A DNA stretch of 64,000 nucleotides from Lepisosteus oculatus (Eukaryota; Chordata; Actinopteri; Semionotiformes; Lepisosteidae), in the NCBI RefSeq assembly GCF_040954835.1, contig NC_090709.1, forward strand, positions 45,640,490-45,704,489, in the 5' to 3' direction. A program made the translations under genes and the position numbers. Under the pieces are notes generated by a model that was not told where the DNA came from, searched no databases, and was given only the letters and a program-made list of their open reading frames with translations. Positions within the stretch are counted from its first letter, which is position 1. Each line of letters opens with the position of its first letter. This document shows positions 54,577-64,000 of this stretch, piece after piece.

Positions 54577-55600
54577 AGTGCGCAAAGCCCACAGCCACCT
54601 GCTCCAGCCTTCCTGTGTTGTGGCATGAGCGCACCAAGAGTAGCGGGAGAGTGTTGCAGGAACGTCACTCAGAAGGAAAGCCACCCAGCTGCGCCCTCTG
54701 AGCTCTGTCCAGCGCATCTTCCTCGCATGGACTCCTGCCTGCGACGGGCAGGAAACAATTAGCAAGAACAGAACGACACGCCATGGGTGTCTCATGACCG
54801 CACCTTAGGTTGTGACACGTGCAGGTGTGAGGGGTTGCCGGGCTACTTTGGAGCAGAGCTTGGGCGGAGGGGGGGCGGGAAAGCAGACAAAGAGGTGACA
54901 CCTCAAGGTCTGCACGATCACAGCTCTCCGCCGCCCCAGGCTTCCGCTCGATAAGCTACTGGACACACCCGCCCCTCCTCACACAGACCGTGGAAAAGCC
55001 CCCGAGTGGGAGGGCTCGCTCTTCCTCCCAGGAGCTCTTGGACACGACGCCCAGACAGGGCGCGGGGAGCCGCCGCCTGCAAACACGGCTCCAGGCAGGA
55101 CTCCACTCCGCAGGAGCCGCAGAGCAGAGGAGATGAGGGCAGCTTAGCTCCTGTGCAGAGACCTGAGCTGTTGTTGCTGTGGATGCTGTCTTTTCTGCAC
55201 TCGGGGTAGGAGTGAATGTTGAGTTGCACTTAGAAATGAAGCAGAGCACTTCAACGGCACGGGTGTGTGTGTGTGTGCGCCCTGGTGATTCTGGGAGACA
55301 GATCGAACCTGGGCTAAAAGAGAGGGGGCTTAGCCCTCTTCCATTTGCTAGTTCAAAGTTGTACAACCCCTTTGTATCTGCTAGGCGGCGCAGTCGTCGT
55401 GCACAAAGAACACTTTGAAAAGCGTCAAAGGCAAGTCATTCCGAGTTGGTCGTTTGTGTTTTCCGTTCAGACGCGAAATGCTGACATGATCTCTCGGCTC
55501 CTCGGTTGTCATTTCTGCTCCGTAAAGGGATCACAGCACGCGTCGGCTTCCAGCATGCTGGGTCGGGACACGATGCCGGGGGTTGGAGAGAGCGATGTCT

Positions 55601-55672
55601 TCCTCGTTAGTATAGTGGCAAGTATCCCCGCCTGTCACGCGGGAGACCGGGGTTCGATTCCCCGACGGGGAG
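55601..55672 (+). tRNA. tRNA-Asp(GTC), unit 15
   Basis: No difference from unit 1 seen. Confidence 0.97.
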
Positions 55673-56084
55673 TAGCTTTTCTTTCACCTCCTTAGAGAAA
55701 TGACTGCCTTTCACTTCTCTGTTTTCTTTCACAGCGTCGTGCACCTTTTCATTGCTCTCGCTTTCAGAGCCTCCGCACGGCAGTCGACTCGACATCAGGA
55801 AGCACATTGAAGTGAAAGCAGGAAGCGCTGCGACATGCACTGTGCAGATCCCGCCACACTAAGAGGTGAGTGGGTCTGTTCGATGCACAAAGAACGCTTT
55901 GAGAAGCGTCAAAGGCAAGTCATTCCGAGTTGGTCGTTTGTGTTTTCCGTTCAGACGCGAAATGCTGAAATGATCTCTCGGCTCCTCGGTTGTCATTTCT
56001 GCTCCGTAAAGGAATCACAGCACGCGTCGGCTTCCAGCACGGTGGGTCGGGACACGATGCCGGGGGTCGGAGAGAGCGATGTCT

Positions 56085-56157
56085 TCCTCGTTAGTATAGG
56101 ACCTGTCACCTGTCCCCACCTGTCACGCGGGAGACTGGGGTGCATCAGGACGCGCCT
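56085..56157 (+). pseudogene. tRNA-Asp relic, unit 16
   Basis: Same form as unit 1. Confidence 0.88.
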
Positions 56158-56293
56158 TGAAGTGAAAGCAGGATGCGCTGTGACATGCACTGTGCAGATC
56201 CCGCCACACTAAGAGGTGGGTCCAGTGGGTCTGTTCGATCACAGCGCTAGGCGAATCCCCAATCCCCTTTTGTGCCTGGCGACAAAAGATGTC

Positions 56294-56366
56294 TGTTTCC
56301 GCCCGGTTTCGAACCGGGGACCTTTCGCGTGTGAGGCGAACGTGATAACCACTACACTACGGAAAC
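56294..56366 (-). tRNA. tRNA-Val(CAC), unit 16
   Basis: No difference from unit 1 seen. Confidence 0.97.
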
Positions 56367-56793
56367 GGTGGTAAGACGTGCCCAGCGGCCCAGCGCTGAG
56401 CTTCGCCAATGCGATTTAGCTGCTTCCAGTGCCTTTATTGGAGTGCGCTGATGGACCGTGCTCTCTCTCCAGAGACCAGCACGCCTGTCATGGACGGAGC
56501 AGGAAAGGCGGCGCCACATTCTACAGCCCTCTCCACGCAATCGACGAAATCGGGCTACTGAAGTGGAGAAAATCGCCTCTCCAGAAAGTGCAAATATCAT
56601 CTTGGAGACTATAAATCCTATTGCCGAAGGTCAGCCCTGTCTACCAGAGTAACCCTCCCACAGCGATGATCAGCTCGTCTCACACGCGAGAAGTTTCGGT
56701 TGGAAACAAGCGCCCCCTCTTCTCGCACGTTTTGCACGTTCGAGTAGTTTTAATGCGGCTCTTTCGTACACGGTGCTGATCTTTTGGAAAGCA

Positions 56794-56859
56794 GGAGGCA
56801 AAACCGAGTCGAACCGCCTGGGTGAAAACCAGGAACCCTAACCGCTAGACTATATGGCA
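56794..56859 (-). pseudogene. tRNA-Glu(TTC) relic, unit 16
   Basis: Same T-arm lesion as unit 1. Confidence 0.88.
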
Positions 56860-57060
56860 GCGAACAACCATGCTGTTCACGGCATCAAGCAAGCAAACTA
56901 CATAAATATGAGAAAACACGCAAGAGAGTTGTCACTCAGAGTGTCGAAGGGTCGATGTATACTGGGGCTCAGTTGAAATGCAACGTCAGGACTTTTCCGA
57001 ATTATGTCACACGAAGAGAGCACAGCCCTTTCCGCCCTGCCGCGTGTGTCTCGGTAACTC

Positions 57061-57132
57061 GCTGTGATCGTATAGTGGTCAGTACTTTGCGTTGTGGCCG
57101 CAACAACCCCGGTTCGAATCCGGGTCACGGCA
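57061..57132 (+). tRNA. tRNA-His(GTG), unit 16
   Basis: No difference from unit 1 seen. Confidence 0.97.
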
Positions 57133-57706
57133 GAATAGGGGCGTCTGCTTTTACTACTCGCGCGAATGAAGGCAAAAAAAAGCCAATCGACGTGAACGAA
57201 CGGCGCTTTACAGAGGAGTACTGCCTGACTGGATCGTTGATGAACGACAGAGGCCACTCCGACCTCTTCTCGGTTTTCTTCAATGACTTACTAAGGATCT
57301 TCTTCACATTCGCCCATGCAGGGGAAGCCAGTTACACCAAAGCAAACGCAGGAAAGTGCATTTCAAGCAGAGACCAGGAGGGACTTGTTTACACCGAGAG
57401 TGGGCGGAGAATGGAACAATGCGCCCAGCCCTGTTGCTGGAGCCGATTCTTGATGAGCTCTTGGGCTCACTAAGAGGCCCCCGCTGGATGCTAATCTTTC
57501 TGTTGTTCTTGCAGGTCCTGCGCTGCTTTTGAGCCGACAGAGCTCGACCTGGTCTGTCGGCACAGCCCAATTGCAAATGATCGGCTCCGCGTACAGAAGG
57601 AACGTGCGTTTGGTACAAGAGTGCACGAAGGCACCGGAAATACATTGGGAACAAATGACCGGTCGCTCAAGACCTCTGTGAAGTACAGGAGCGTGCAAAA
57701 CGAGGC

Positions 57707-57779
57707 TGTTTCCACCCGGTCTCGAACCGGGGACCTTTCGCGTGTTAGGCGAACGTGATAGCCGCTACACTACGGAAAC
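57707..57779 (-). tRNA. tRNA-Val(AAC), unit 16
   Basis: C66 is T, as in unit 2. Confidence 0.96.
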
Positions 57780-57888
57780 CTGTAGGGACTGCTGCTGGTG
57801 TCTCGCTTGCGTTTCGGGCTGAGAAAGGGACGCGTCACTTTAGGCAGGTGGCGCTGGAGAGAGGAACAAAGGGCGCGATGAAACAAAA

Positions 57889-57961
57889 TGCCGAAACCCG
57901 GGATCGAACCAGGGACCTTTAGATCTTCAGTCTAACGCTCTCCCAACTGAGCTATTTCGGC
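57889..57961 (-). tRNA. tRNA-Phe(GAA), unit 16
   Basis: No difference from unit 1 seen. Confidence 0.97.
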
Positions 57962-58985
57962 AGTGCGCAAAGCCCACAGCCACCTGCTCCAGCCTTCCTG
58001 TGTTGTGGCATGAGTGCACCAAGAGTAGCGGGAGAGTGTTGCAGGAACGTCACTCAGAAGGAAAGCCACCCAGCTGCGCCCTCTGAGCTCTGTCCAGCGC
58101 ATCTTCCTCGCATGGACTCCTGCCTGCGACGGGCAGGAAACAATTAGCAAGAACAGAACGACACGCCATGGGTGTCTCATGACCGCACCTTAGGTTGTGA
58201 CACGTGCAGGTGTGAGGGGTTGCCGGGCTACTTTGGAGCAGAGCTTGGGCGGAGGGGGGGCGGGAAAGCAGACAAAGAGGTGACACCTCAAGGTCTGCAC
58301 GATCACAGCTCTCCGCCGCCCCAGGCTTCCGCTCGATAAGCTACTGGACACACCCGCCCCTCCTCACACAGACCGTGGAAAAGCCCCCGAGTGGGAGGGC
58401 TCGCTCTTCCTCCCAGGAGCTCTTGGACACGACGCCCAGACAGGGCGCGGGGAGCCGCCGCCTGCAAACACGGCTCCAGGCAGGACTCCACTCCGCAGGA
58501 GCCGCAGAGCAGAGGAGATGAGGGCAGCTTAGCTCCTGTGCAGAGACCTGAGCTGTTGTTGCTGTGGATGCTGTCTTTTCTGCACTCGGGGTAGGAGTGA
58601 ATGTTGAGTTGCACTTAGAAATGAAGCAGAGCACTTCAACGGCACGGGTGTGTGTGTGTGTGCGCCCTGGTGATTCTGGGAGACAGATCGAACCTGGGCT
58701 AAAAGAGAGGGGGCTTAGCCCTCTTCCATTTGCTAGTTCAAAGTTGTACAACCCCTTTGTATCTGCTAGGCGGCGCAGTCGTCGTGCACAAAGAACACTT
58801 TGAAAAGCGTCAAAGGCAAGTCATTCCGAGTTGGTCGTTTGTGTTTTCCGTTCAGACGCGAAATGCTGACATGATCTCTCGGCTCCTCGGTTGTCATTTC
58901 TGCTCCGTAAAGGGATCACAGCACGCGTCGGCTTCCAGCATGCTGGGTCGGGACACGATGCCGGGGGTTGGAGAGAGCGATGTCT

Positions 58986-59057
58986 TCCTCGTTAGTATAG
59001 TGGCAAGTATCCCCGCCTGTCACGCGGGAGACCGGGGTTCGATTCCCCGACGGGGAG
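58986..59057 (+). tRNA. tRNA-Asp(GTC), unit 16
   Basis: No difference from unit 1 seen. Confidence 0.97.
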
Positions 59058-59469
59058 TAGCTTTTCTTTCACCTCCTTAGAGAAATGACTGCCTTTCACT
59101 TCTCTGTTTTCTTTCACAGCGTCGTGCACCTTTTCATTGCTCTCGCTTTCAGAGCCTCCGCACGGCAGTCGACTCGACATCAGGAAGCACATTGAAGTGA
59201 AAGCAGGAAGCGCTGCGACATGCACTGTGCAGATCCCGCCACACTAAGAGGTGAGTGGGTCTGTTCGATGCACAAAGAACGCTTTGAGAAGCGTCAAAGG
59301 CAAGTCATTCCGAGTTGGTCGTTTGTGTTTTCCGTTCAGACGCGAAATGCTGAAATGATCTCTCGGCTCCTCGGTTGTCATTTCTGCTCCGTAAAGGAAT
59401 CACAGCACGCGTCGGCTTCCAGCACGGTGGGTCGGGACACGATGCCGGGGGTCGGAGAGAGCGATGTCT

Positions 59470-59542
59470 TCCTCGTTAGTATAGGACCTGTCACCTGTCC
59501 CCACCTGTCACGCGGGAGACTGGGGTGCATCAGGACGTGCCT
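59470..59542 (+). pseudogene. tRNA-Asp relic, unit 17
   Basis: Same form as unit 1, with the private CGTGCC change near its end. Confidence 0.88.
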
Positions 59543-59678
59543 TGAAGTGAAAGCAGGATGCGCTGTGACATGCACTGTGCAGATCCCGCCACACTAAGAG
59601 GTGGGTCCAGTGGGTCTGTTCGATCACAGCGCTAGGCGAATCCCCAATCCCCTTTTGTGCCTGGCGACAAAAGATGTC

Positions 59679-59751
59679 TGTTTCCGCCCGGTTTCGAACC
59701 GGGGACCTTTCGCGTGTGAGGCGAACGTGATAACCACTACACTACGGAAAC
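59679..59751 (-). tRNA. tRNA-Val(CAC), unit 17
   Basis: No difference from unit 1 seen. Confidence 0.97.
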
Positions 59752-60178
59752 GGTGGTAAGACGTGCCCAGCGGCCCAGCGCTGAGCTTCGCCAATGCGAT
59801 TTAGCTGCTTCCAGTGCCTTTATTGGAGTGCGCTGATGGACCGTGCTCTCTCTCCAGAGACCAGCACGCCTGTCATGGACGGAGCAGGAAAGGCGGCGCC
59901 ACATTCTACAGCCCTCTCCACGCAATCGACGAAATCGGGCTACTGAAGTGGAGAAAATCGCCTCTCCAGAAAGTGCAAATATCATCTTGGAGACTATAAA
60001 TCCTATTGCCGAAGGTCAGCCCTGTCTACCAGAGTAACCCTCCCACAGCGATGATCAGCTCGTCTCACACGCGAGAAGTTTCGGTTGGAAACAAGCGCCC
60101 CCTCTTCTCGCACGTTTTGCACGTTCGAGTAGTTTTAATGCGGCTCTTTCGTACACGGTGCTGATCTTTTGGAAAGCA

Positions 60179-60244
60179 GGAGGCAAAACCGAGTCGAACC
60201 GCCTGGGTGAAAACCAGGAACCCTAACCGCTAGACTATATGGCA
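60179..60244 (-). pseudogene. tRNA-Glu(TTC) relic, unit 17
   Basis: Same T-arm lesion as unit 1. Confidence 0.88.
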
Positions 60245-60445
60245 GCGAACAACCATGCTGTTCACGGCATCAAGCAAGCAAACTACATAAATATGAGAAA
60301 ACACGCAAGAGAGTTGTCACTCAGAGTGTCGAAGGGTCGATGTATACTGGGGCTCAGTTGAAATGCAACGTCAGGACTTTTCCGAATTATGTCACACGAA
60401 GAGAGCACAGCCCTTTCCGCCCTGCCGCGTGTGTCTCGGTAACTC

Positions 60446-60517
60446 GCTGTGATCGTATAGTGGTCAGTACTTTGCGTTGTGGCCGCAACAACCCCGGTTC
60501 GAATCCGGGTCACGGCA
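60446..60517 (+). tRNA. tRNA-His(GTG), unit 17
   Basis: No difference from unit 1 seen. Confidence 0.97.
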
Positions 60518-61091
60518 GAATAGGGGCGTCTGCTTTTACTACTCGCGCGAATGAAGGCAAAAAAAAGCCAATCGACGTGAACGAACGGCGCTTTACAGAG
60601 GAGTACTGCCTGACTGGATCGTTGATGAACGACAGAGGCCACTCCGACCTCTTCTCGGTTTTCTTCAATGACTTACTAAGGATCTTCTTCACATTCGCCC
60701 ATGCAGGGGAAGCCAGTTACACCAAAGCAAACGCAGGAAAGTGCATTTCAAGCAGAGACCAGGAGGGACTTGTTTACACCGAGAGTGGGCGGAGAATGGA
60801 ACAATGCGCCCAGCCCTGTTGCTGGAGCCGATTCTTGATGAGCTCTTGGGCTCACTAAGAGGCCCCCGCTGGATGCTAATCTTTCTGTTGTTCTTGCAGG
60901 TCCTGCGCTGCTTTTGAGCCGACAGAGCTCGACCTGGTCTGTCGGCACAGCCCAATTGCAAATGATCGGCTCCGCGTACAGAAGGAACGTGCGTTTGGTA
61001 CAAGAGTGCACGAAGGCACCGGAAATACATTGGGAACAAATGACCGGTCGCTCAAGACCTCTGTGAAGTACAGGAGCGTGCAAAACGAGGC

Positions 61092-61164
61092 TGTTTCCGC
61101 CCGGTCTCGAACCGGGGACCTTTCGCGTGTTAGGCGAACGTGATAGCCGCTACACTACGGAAAC
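61092..61164 (-). tRNA. tRNA-Val(AAC), unit 17
   Basis: No difference from unit 1 seen. Confidence 0.97.
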
Positions 61165-61273
61165 CTGTAGGGACTGCTGCTGGTGTCTCGCTTGCGTTTC
61201 GGGCTGAGAAAGGGACGCGTCACTTTAGGCAGGTGGCGCTGGAGAGAGGAACAAAGGGCGCGATGAAACAAAA

Positions 61274-61346
61274 TGCCGAAACCCGGGATCGAACCAGGGA
61301 CCTTTAGATCTTCAGTCTAACGCTCTCCCAACTGAGCTATTTCGGC
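61274..61346 (-). tRNA. tRNA-Phe(GAA), unit 17
   Basis: No difference from unit 1 seen. Confidence 0.97.
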
Positions 61347-62370
61347 AGTGCGCAAAGCCCACAGCCACCTGCTCCAGCCTTCCTGTGTTGTGGCATGAGC
61401 GCACCAAGAGTAGCGGGAGAGTGTTGCAGGAACGTCACTCAGAAGGAAAGCCACCCAGCTGCGCCCTCTGAGCTCTGTCCAGCGCATCTTCCTCGCATGG
61501 ACTCCTGCCTGCGACGGGCAGGAAACAATTAGCAAGAACAGAACGACACGCCATGGGTGTCTCATGACCGCACCTTAGGTTGTGACACGTGCAGGTGTGA
61601 GGGGTTGCCGGGCTACTTTGGAGCAGAGCTTGGGCGGAGGGGGGGCGGGAAAGCAGACAAAGAGGTGACACCTCAAGGTCTGCACGATCACAGCTCTCCG
61701 CCGCCCCAGGCTTCCGCTCGATAAGCTACTGGACACACCCGCCCCTCCTCACACAGACCGTGGAAAAGCCCCCGAGTGGGAGGGCTCGCTCTTCCTCCCA
61801 GGAGCTCTTGGACACGACGCCCAGACAGGGCGCGGGGAGCCGCCGCCTGCAAACACGGCTCCAGGCAGGACTCCACTCCGCAGGAGCCGCAGAGCAGAGG
61901 AGATGAGGGCAGCTTAGCTCCTGTGCAGAGACCTGAGCTGTTGTTGCTGTGGATGCTGTCTTTTCTGCACTCGGGGTAGGAGTGAATGTTGAGTTGCACT
62001 TAGAAATGAAGCAGAGCACTTCAACGGCACGGGTGTGTGTGTGTGTGCGCCCTGGTGATTCTGGGAGACAGATCGAACCTGGGCTAAAAGAGAGGGGGCT
62101 TAGCCCTCTTCCATTTGCTAGTTCAAAGTTGTACAACCCCTTTGTATCTGCTAGGCGGCGCAGTCGTCGTGCACAAAGAACACTTTGAAAAGCGTCAAAG
62201 GCAAGTCATTCCGAGTTGGTCGTTTGTGTTTTCCGTTCAGACGCGAAATGCTGACATGATCTCTCGGCTCCTCGGTTGTCATTTCTGCTCCGTAAAGGGA
62301 TCACAGCACGCGTCGGCTTCCAGCATGCTGGGTCGGGACACGATGCCGGGGGTTGGAGAGAGCGATGTCT

Positions 62371-62442
62371 TCCTCGTTAGTATAGTGGCAAGTATCCCCG
62401 CCTGTCACGCGGGAGACCGGGGTTCGATTCCCCGACGGGGAG
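62371..62442 (+). tRNA. tRNA-Asp(GTC), unit 17
   Basis: No difference from unit 1 seen. Confidence 0.97.
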
Positions 62443-62854
62443 TAGCTTTTCTTTCACCTCCTTAGAGAAATGACTGCCTTTCACTTCTCTGTTTTCTTTC
62501 ACAGCGTCGTGCACCTTTTCATTGCTCTCGCTTTCAGAGCCTCCGCACGGCAGTCGACTCGACATCAGGAAGCACATTGAAGTGAAAGCAGGAAGCGCTG
62601 CGACATGCACTGTGCAGATCCCGCCACACTAAGAGGTGAGTGGGTCTGTTCGATGCACAAAGAACGCTTTGAGAAGCGTCAAAGGCAAGTCATTCCGAGT
62701 TGGTCGTTTGTGTTTTCCGTTCAGACGCGAAATGCTGAAATGATCTCTCGGCTCCTCGGTTGTCATTTCTGCTCCGTAAAGGAATCACAGCACGCGTCGG
62801 CTTCCAGCACGGTGGGTCGGGACACGATGCCGGGGGTCGGAGAGAGCGATGTCT

Positions 62855-62927
62855 TCCTCGTTAGTATAGGACCTGTCACCTGTCCCCACCTGTCACGCGG
62901 GAGACTGGGGTGCATCAGGACGCGCCT
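62855..62927 (+). pseudogene. tRNA-Asp relic, unit 18
   Basis: Same form as unit 1. Confidence 0.88.
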
Positions 62928-63063
62928 TGAAGTGAAAGCAGGATGCGCTGTGACATGCACTGTGCAGATCCCGCCACACTAAGAGGTGGGTCCAGTGGGT
63001 CTGTTCGATCACAGCGCTAGGCGAATCCCCAATCCCCTTTTGTGCCTGGCGACAAAAGATGTC

Positions 63064-63136
63064 TGTTTCCGCCCGGTTTCGAACCGGGGACCTTTCGCGT
63101 GTGAGGCGAACGTGATAACCACTACACTACGGAAAC
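63064..63136 (-). tRNA. tRNA-Val(CAC), unit 18
   Basis: No difference from unit 1 seen. Confidence 0.97.
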
Positions 63137-63563
63137 GGTGGTAAGACGTGCCCAGCGGCCCAGCGCTGAGCTTCGCCAATGCGATTTAGCTGCTTCCAGT
63201 GCCTTTATTGGAGTGCGCTGATGGACCGTGCTCTCTCTCCAGAGACCAGCACGCCTGTCATGGACGGAGCAGGAAAGGCGGCGCCACATTCTACAGCCCT
63301 CTCCACGCAATCGACGAAATCGGGCTACTGAAGTGGAGAAAATCGCCTCTCCAGAAAGTGCAAATATCATCTTGGAGACTATAAATCCTATTGCCGAAGG
63401 TCAGCCCTGTCTACCAGAGTAACCCTCCCACAGCGATGATCAGCTCGTCTCACACGCGAGAAGTTTCGGTTGGAAACAAGCGCCCCCTCTTCTCGCACGT
63501 TTTGCACGTTCGAGTAGTTTTAATGCGGCTCTTTCGTACACGGTGCTGATCTTTTGGAAAGCA

Positions 63564-63629
63564 GGAGGCAAAACCGAGTCGAACCGCCTGGGTGAAAACC
63601 AGGAACCCTAACCGCTAGACTATATGGCA
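63564..63629 (-). pseudogene. tRNA-Glu(TTC) relic, unit 18
   Basis: Same T-arm lesion as unit 1. Confidence 0.88.
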
Positions 63630-63830
63630 GCGAACAACCATGCTGTTCACGGCATCAAGCAAGCAAACTACATAAATATGAGAAAACACGCAAGAGAGTT
63701 GTCACTCAGAGTGTCGAAGGGTCGATGTATACTGGGGCTCAGTTGAAATGCAACGTCAGGACTTTTCCGAATTATGTCACACGAAGAGAGCACAGCCCTT
63801 TCCGCCCTGCCGCCTGTGTCTCGGTAACTC

Positions 63831-63902
63831 GCTGTGATCGTATAGTGGTCAGTACTTTGCGTTGTGGCCGCAACAACCCCGGTTCGAATCCGGGTCACGG
63901 CA
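63831..63902 (+). tRNA. tRNA-His(GTG), unit 18
   Basis: No difference from unit 1 seen; its T4 run is still inside the window. Confidence 0.97.
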
Positions 63903-64000
63903 GAATAGGGGCGTCTGCTTTTACTACTCGCGCGAATGAAGGCAAAAAAAAGCCAATCGACGTGAACGAACGGCGCTTTACAGAGGAGTACTGCCTGACT

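Larger units (their letters stand above)
52387..55771. repeat. Array unit 15 (3385 bp; third unit of block 2)
   Basis: Partner of unit 12, except that its tRNA-Val(CAC) has the normal anticodon. Confidence 0.95.
55772..59156. repeat. Array unit 16 (3385 bp)
   Basis: A mosaic: it shares a tRNA-Val(AAC) change with unit 2 and GAGTGCACC near 58013 with unit 8. Confidence 0.95.
59157..62541. repeat. Array unit 17 (3385 bp)
   Basis: Near consensus; AGGACGTGCC near 59533 is private. Confidence 0.95.
5033..64000. repeat. Tandem tRNA gene array, 3385-bp unit, 17 full copies plus a partial one
   Basis: The unit TCCGCACGG...CAGAGCC repeats head to tail with starts at 5033, 8418, 11803, 15176, 18561, 21946, 25331, 28716, 32101, 35486, 38871, 42244, 45629, 49014, 52387, 55772, 59157 and 62542. 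Three units are 12 bp short. Every unit has five complete tRNA genes on mixed strands and two tRNA relics. The array is visibly richer in G+C and CpG than the left flank. It runs off the right edge, so total copy number is unknown. Xenopus laevis has a comparable 3.18-kb tandem tDNA repeat with a different gene set. Confidence 0.98.
62542..64000. repeat. Array unit 18 (partial, cut by the window end)
   Basis: First 1459 bp only. It carries GCCGCCTGTG near 63810, otherwise seen only in units 11 and 14, so a third relative of that unit type may start here. Confidence 0.95.

Noticed and set aside
5033-64000. CRISPR-like array or bacterial repeat system
   Set aside because: The repeat is 3.4 kb with no short repeat/spacer pattern, and the genes are eukaryotic-type tRNAs without encoded CCA.

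Overview
The window is eukaryotic, most likely from a ray-finned fish. The evidence is a Penelope-like retroelement remnant, a fish-type short-repeat tail, palindromic MITE-like elements, and tRNA genes that are nearly or fully identical to vertebrate nuclear tRNAs. No protein-coding host gene could be supported. The many 60-172 codon open frames inside the array recur only because the DNA recurs.

Layout. Positions 1-5032 are AT-rich unique and repeat DNA. In order they hold a 5'-truncated Penelope-like element with inverted ends (444-1634), a 50-bp-period minisatellite that starts with the 9-mer CCCAGTGGG (1879-2396), an (ATA)n microsatellite with a SINE/LINE-type tail (3075-3230), and a foldback element with two nearly identical 255-bp arms (4480-5032). 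From base 5033 to the end of the window runs one head-to-tail tandem array. Its unit is 3385 bp (3373 bp in three copies); there are 17 full units and a partial 18th, and the array continues past the window.

Each unit carries five apparently functional tRNA genes and two tRNA relics. The order is tRNA-Asp relic (+), tRNA-Val(CAC) (-), tRNA-Glu(TTC) relic (-), tRNA-His(GTG) (+), tRNA-Val(AAC) (-), tRNA-Phe(GAA) (-), tRNA-Asp(GTC) (+). That gives 87 tRNA loci and 36 relics in 59 kb. All five real genes have a cloverleaf-compatible sequence, A and B box internal promoters and a nearby T4 RNA polymerase III terminator. The relics lack a T4 close by. The arrangement resembles the known 3.18-kb tandem tDNA repeat of Xenopus laevis, but with a different gene set.

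The units are almost identical, but each has a few private or shared differences that show how the array evolves. Units 10-12 and 13-15 form a duplicated three-unit block with a 10,143-bp period. Units 3-5 show single-unit steps. Other variants are shared by distant units, as gene conversion would produce. Several variants hit tRNA function: two tRNA-Val copies (units 8 and 12) carry the methionine anticodon CAT, four tRNA-Val copies have lost the B-box C56, and two tRNA-Phe copies have lost the B box altogether. tRNA position numbers were assigned by hand using standard numbering.
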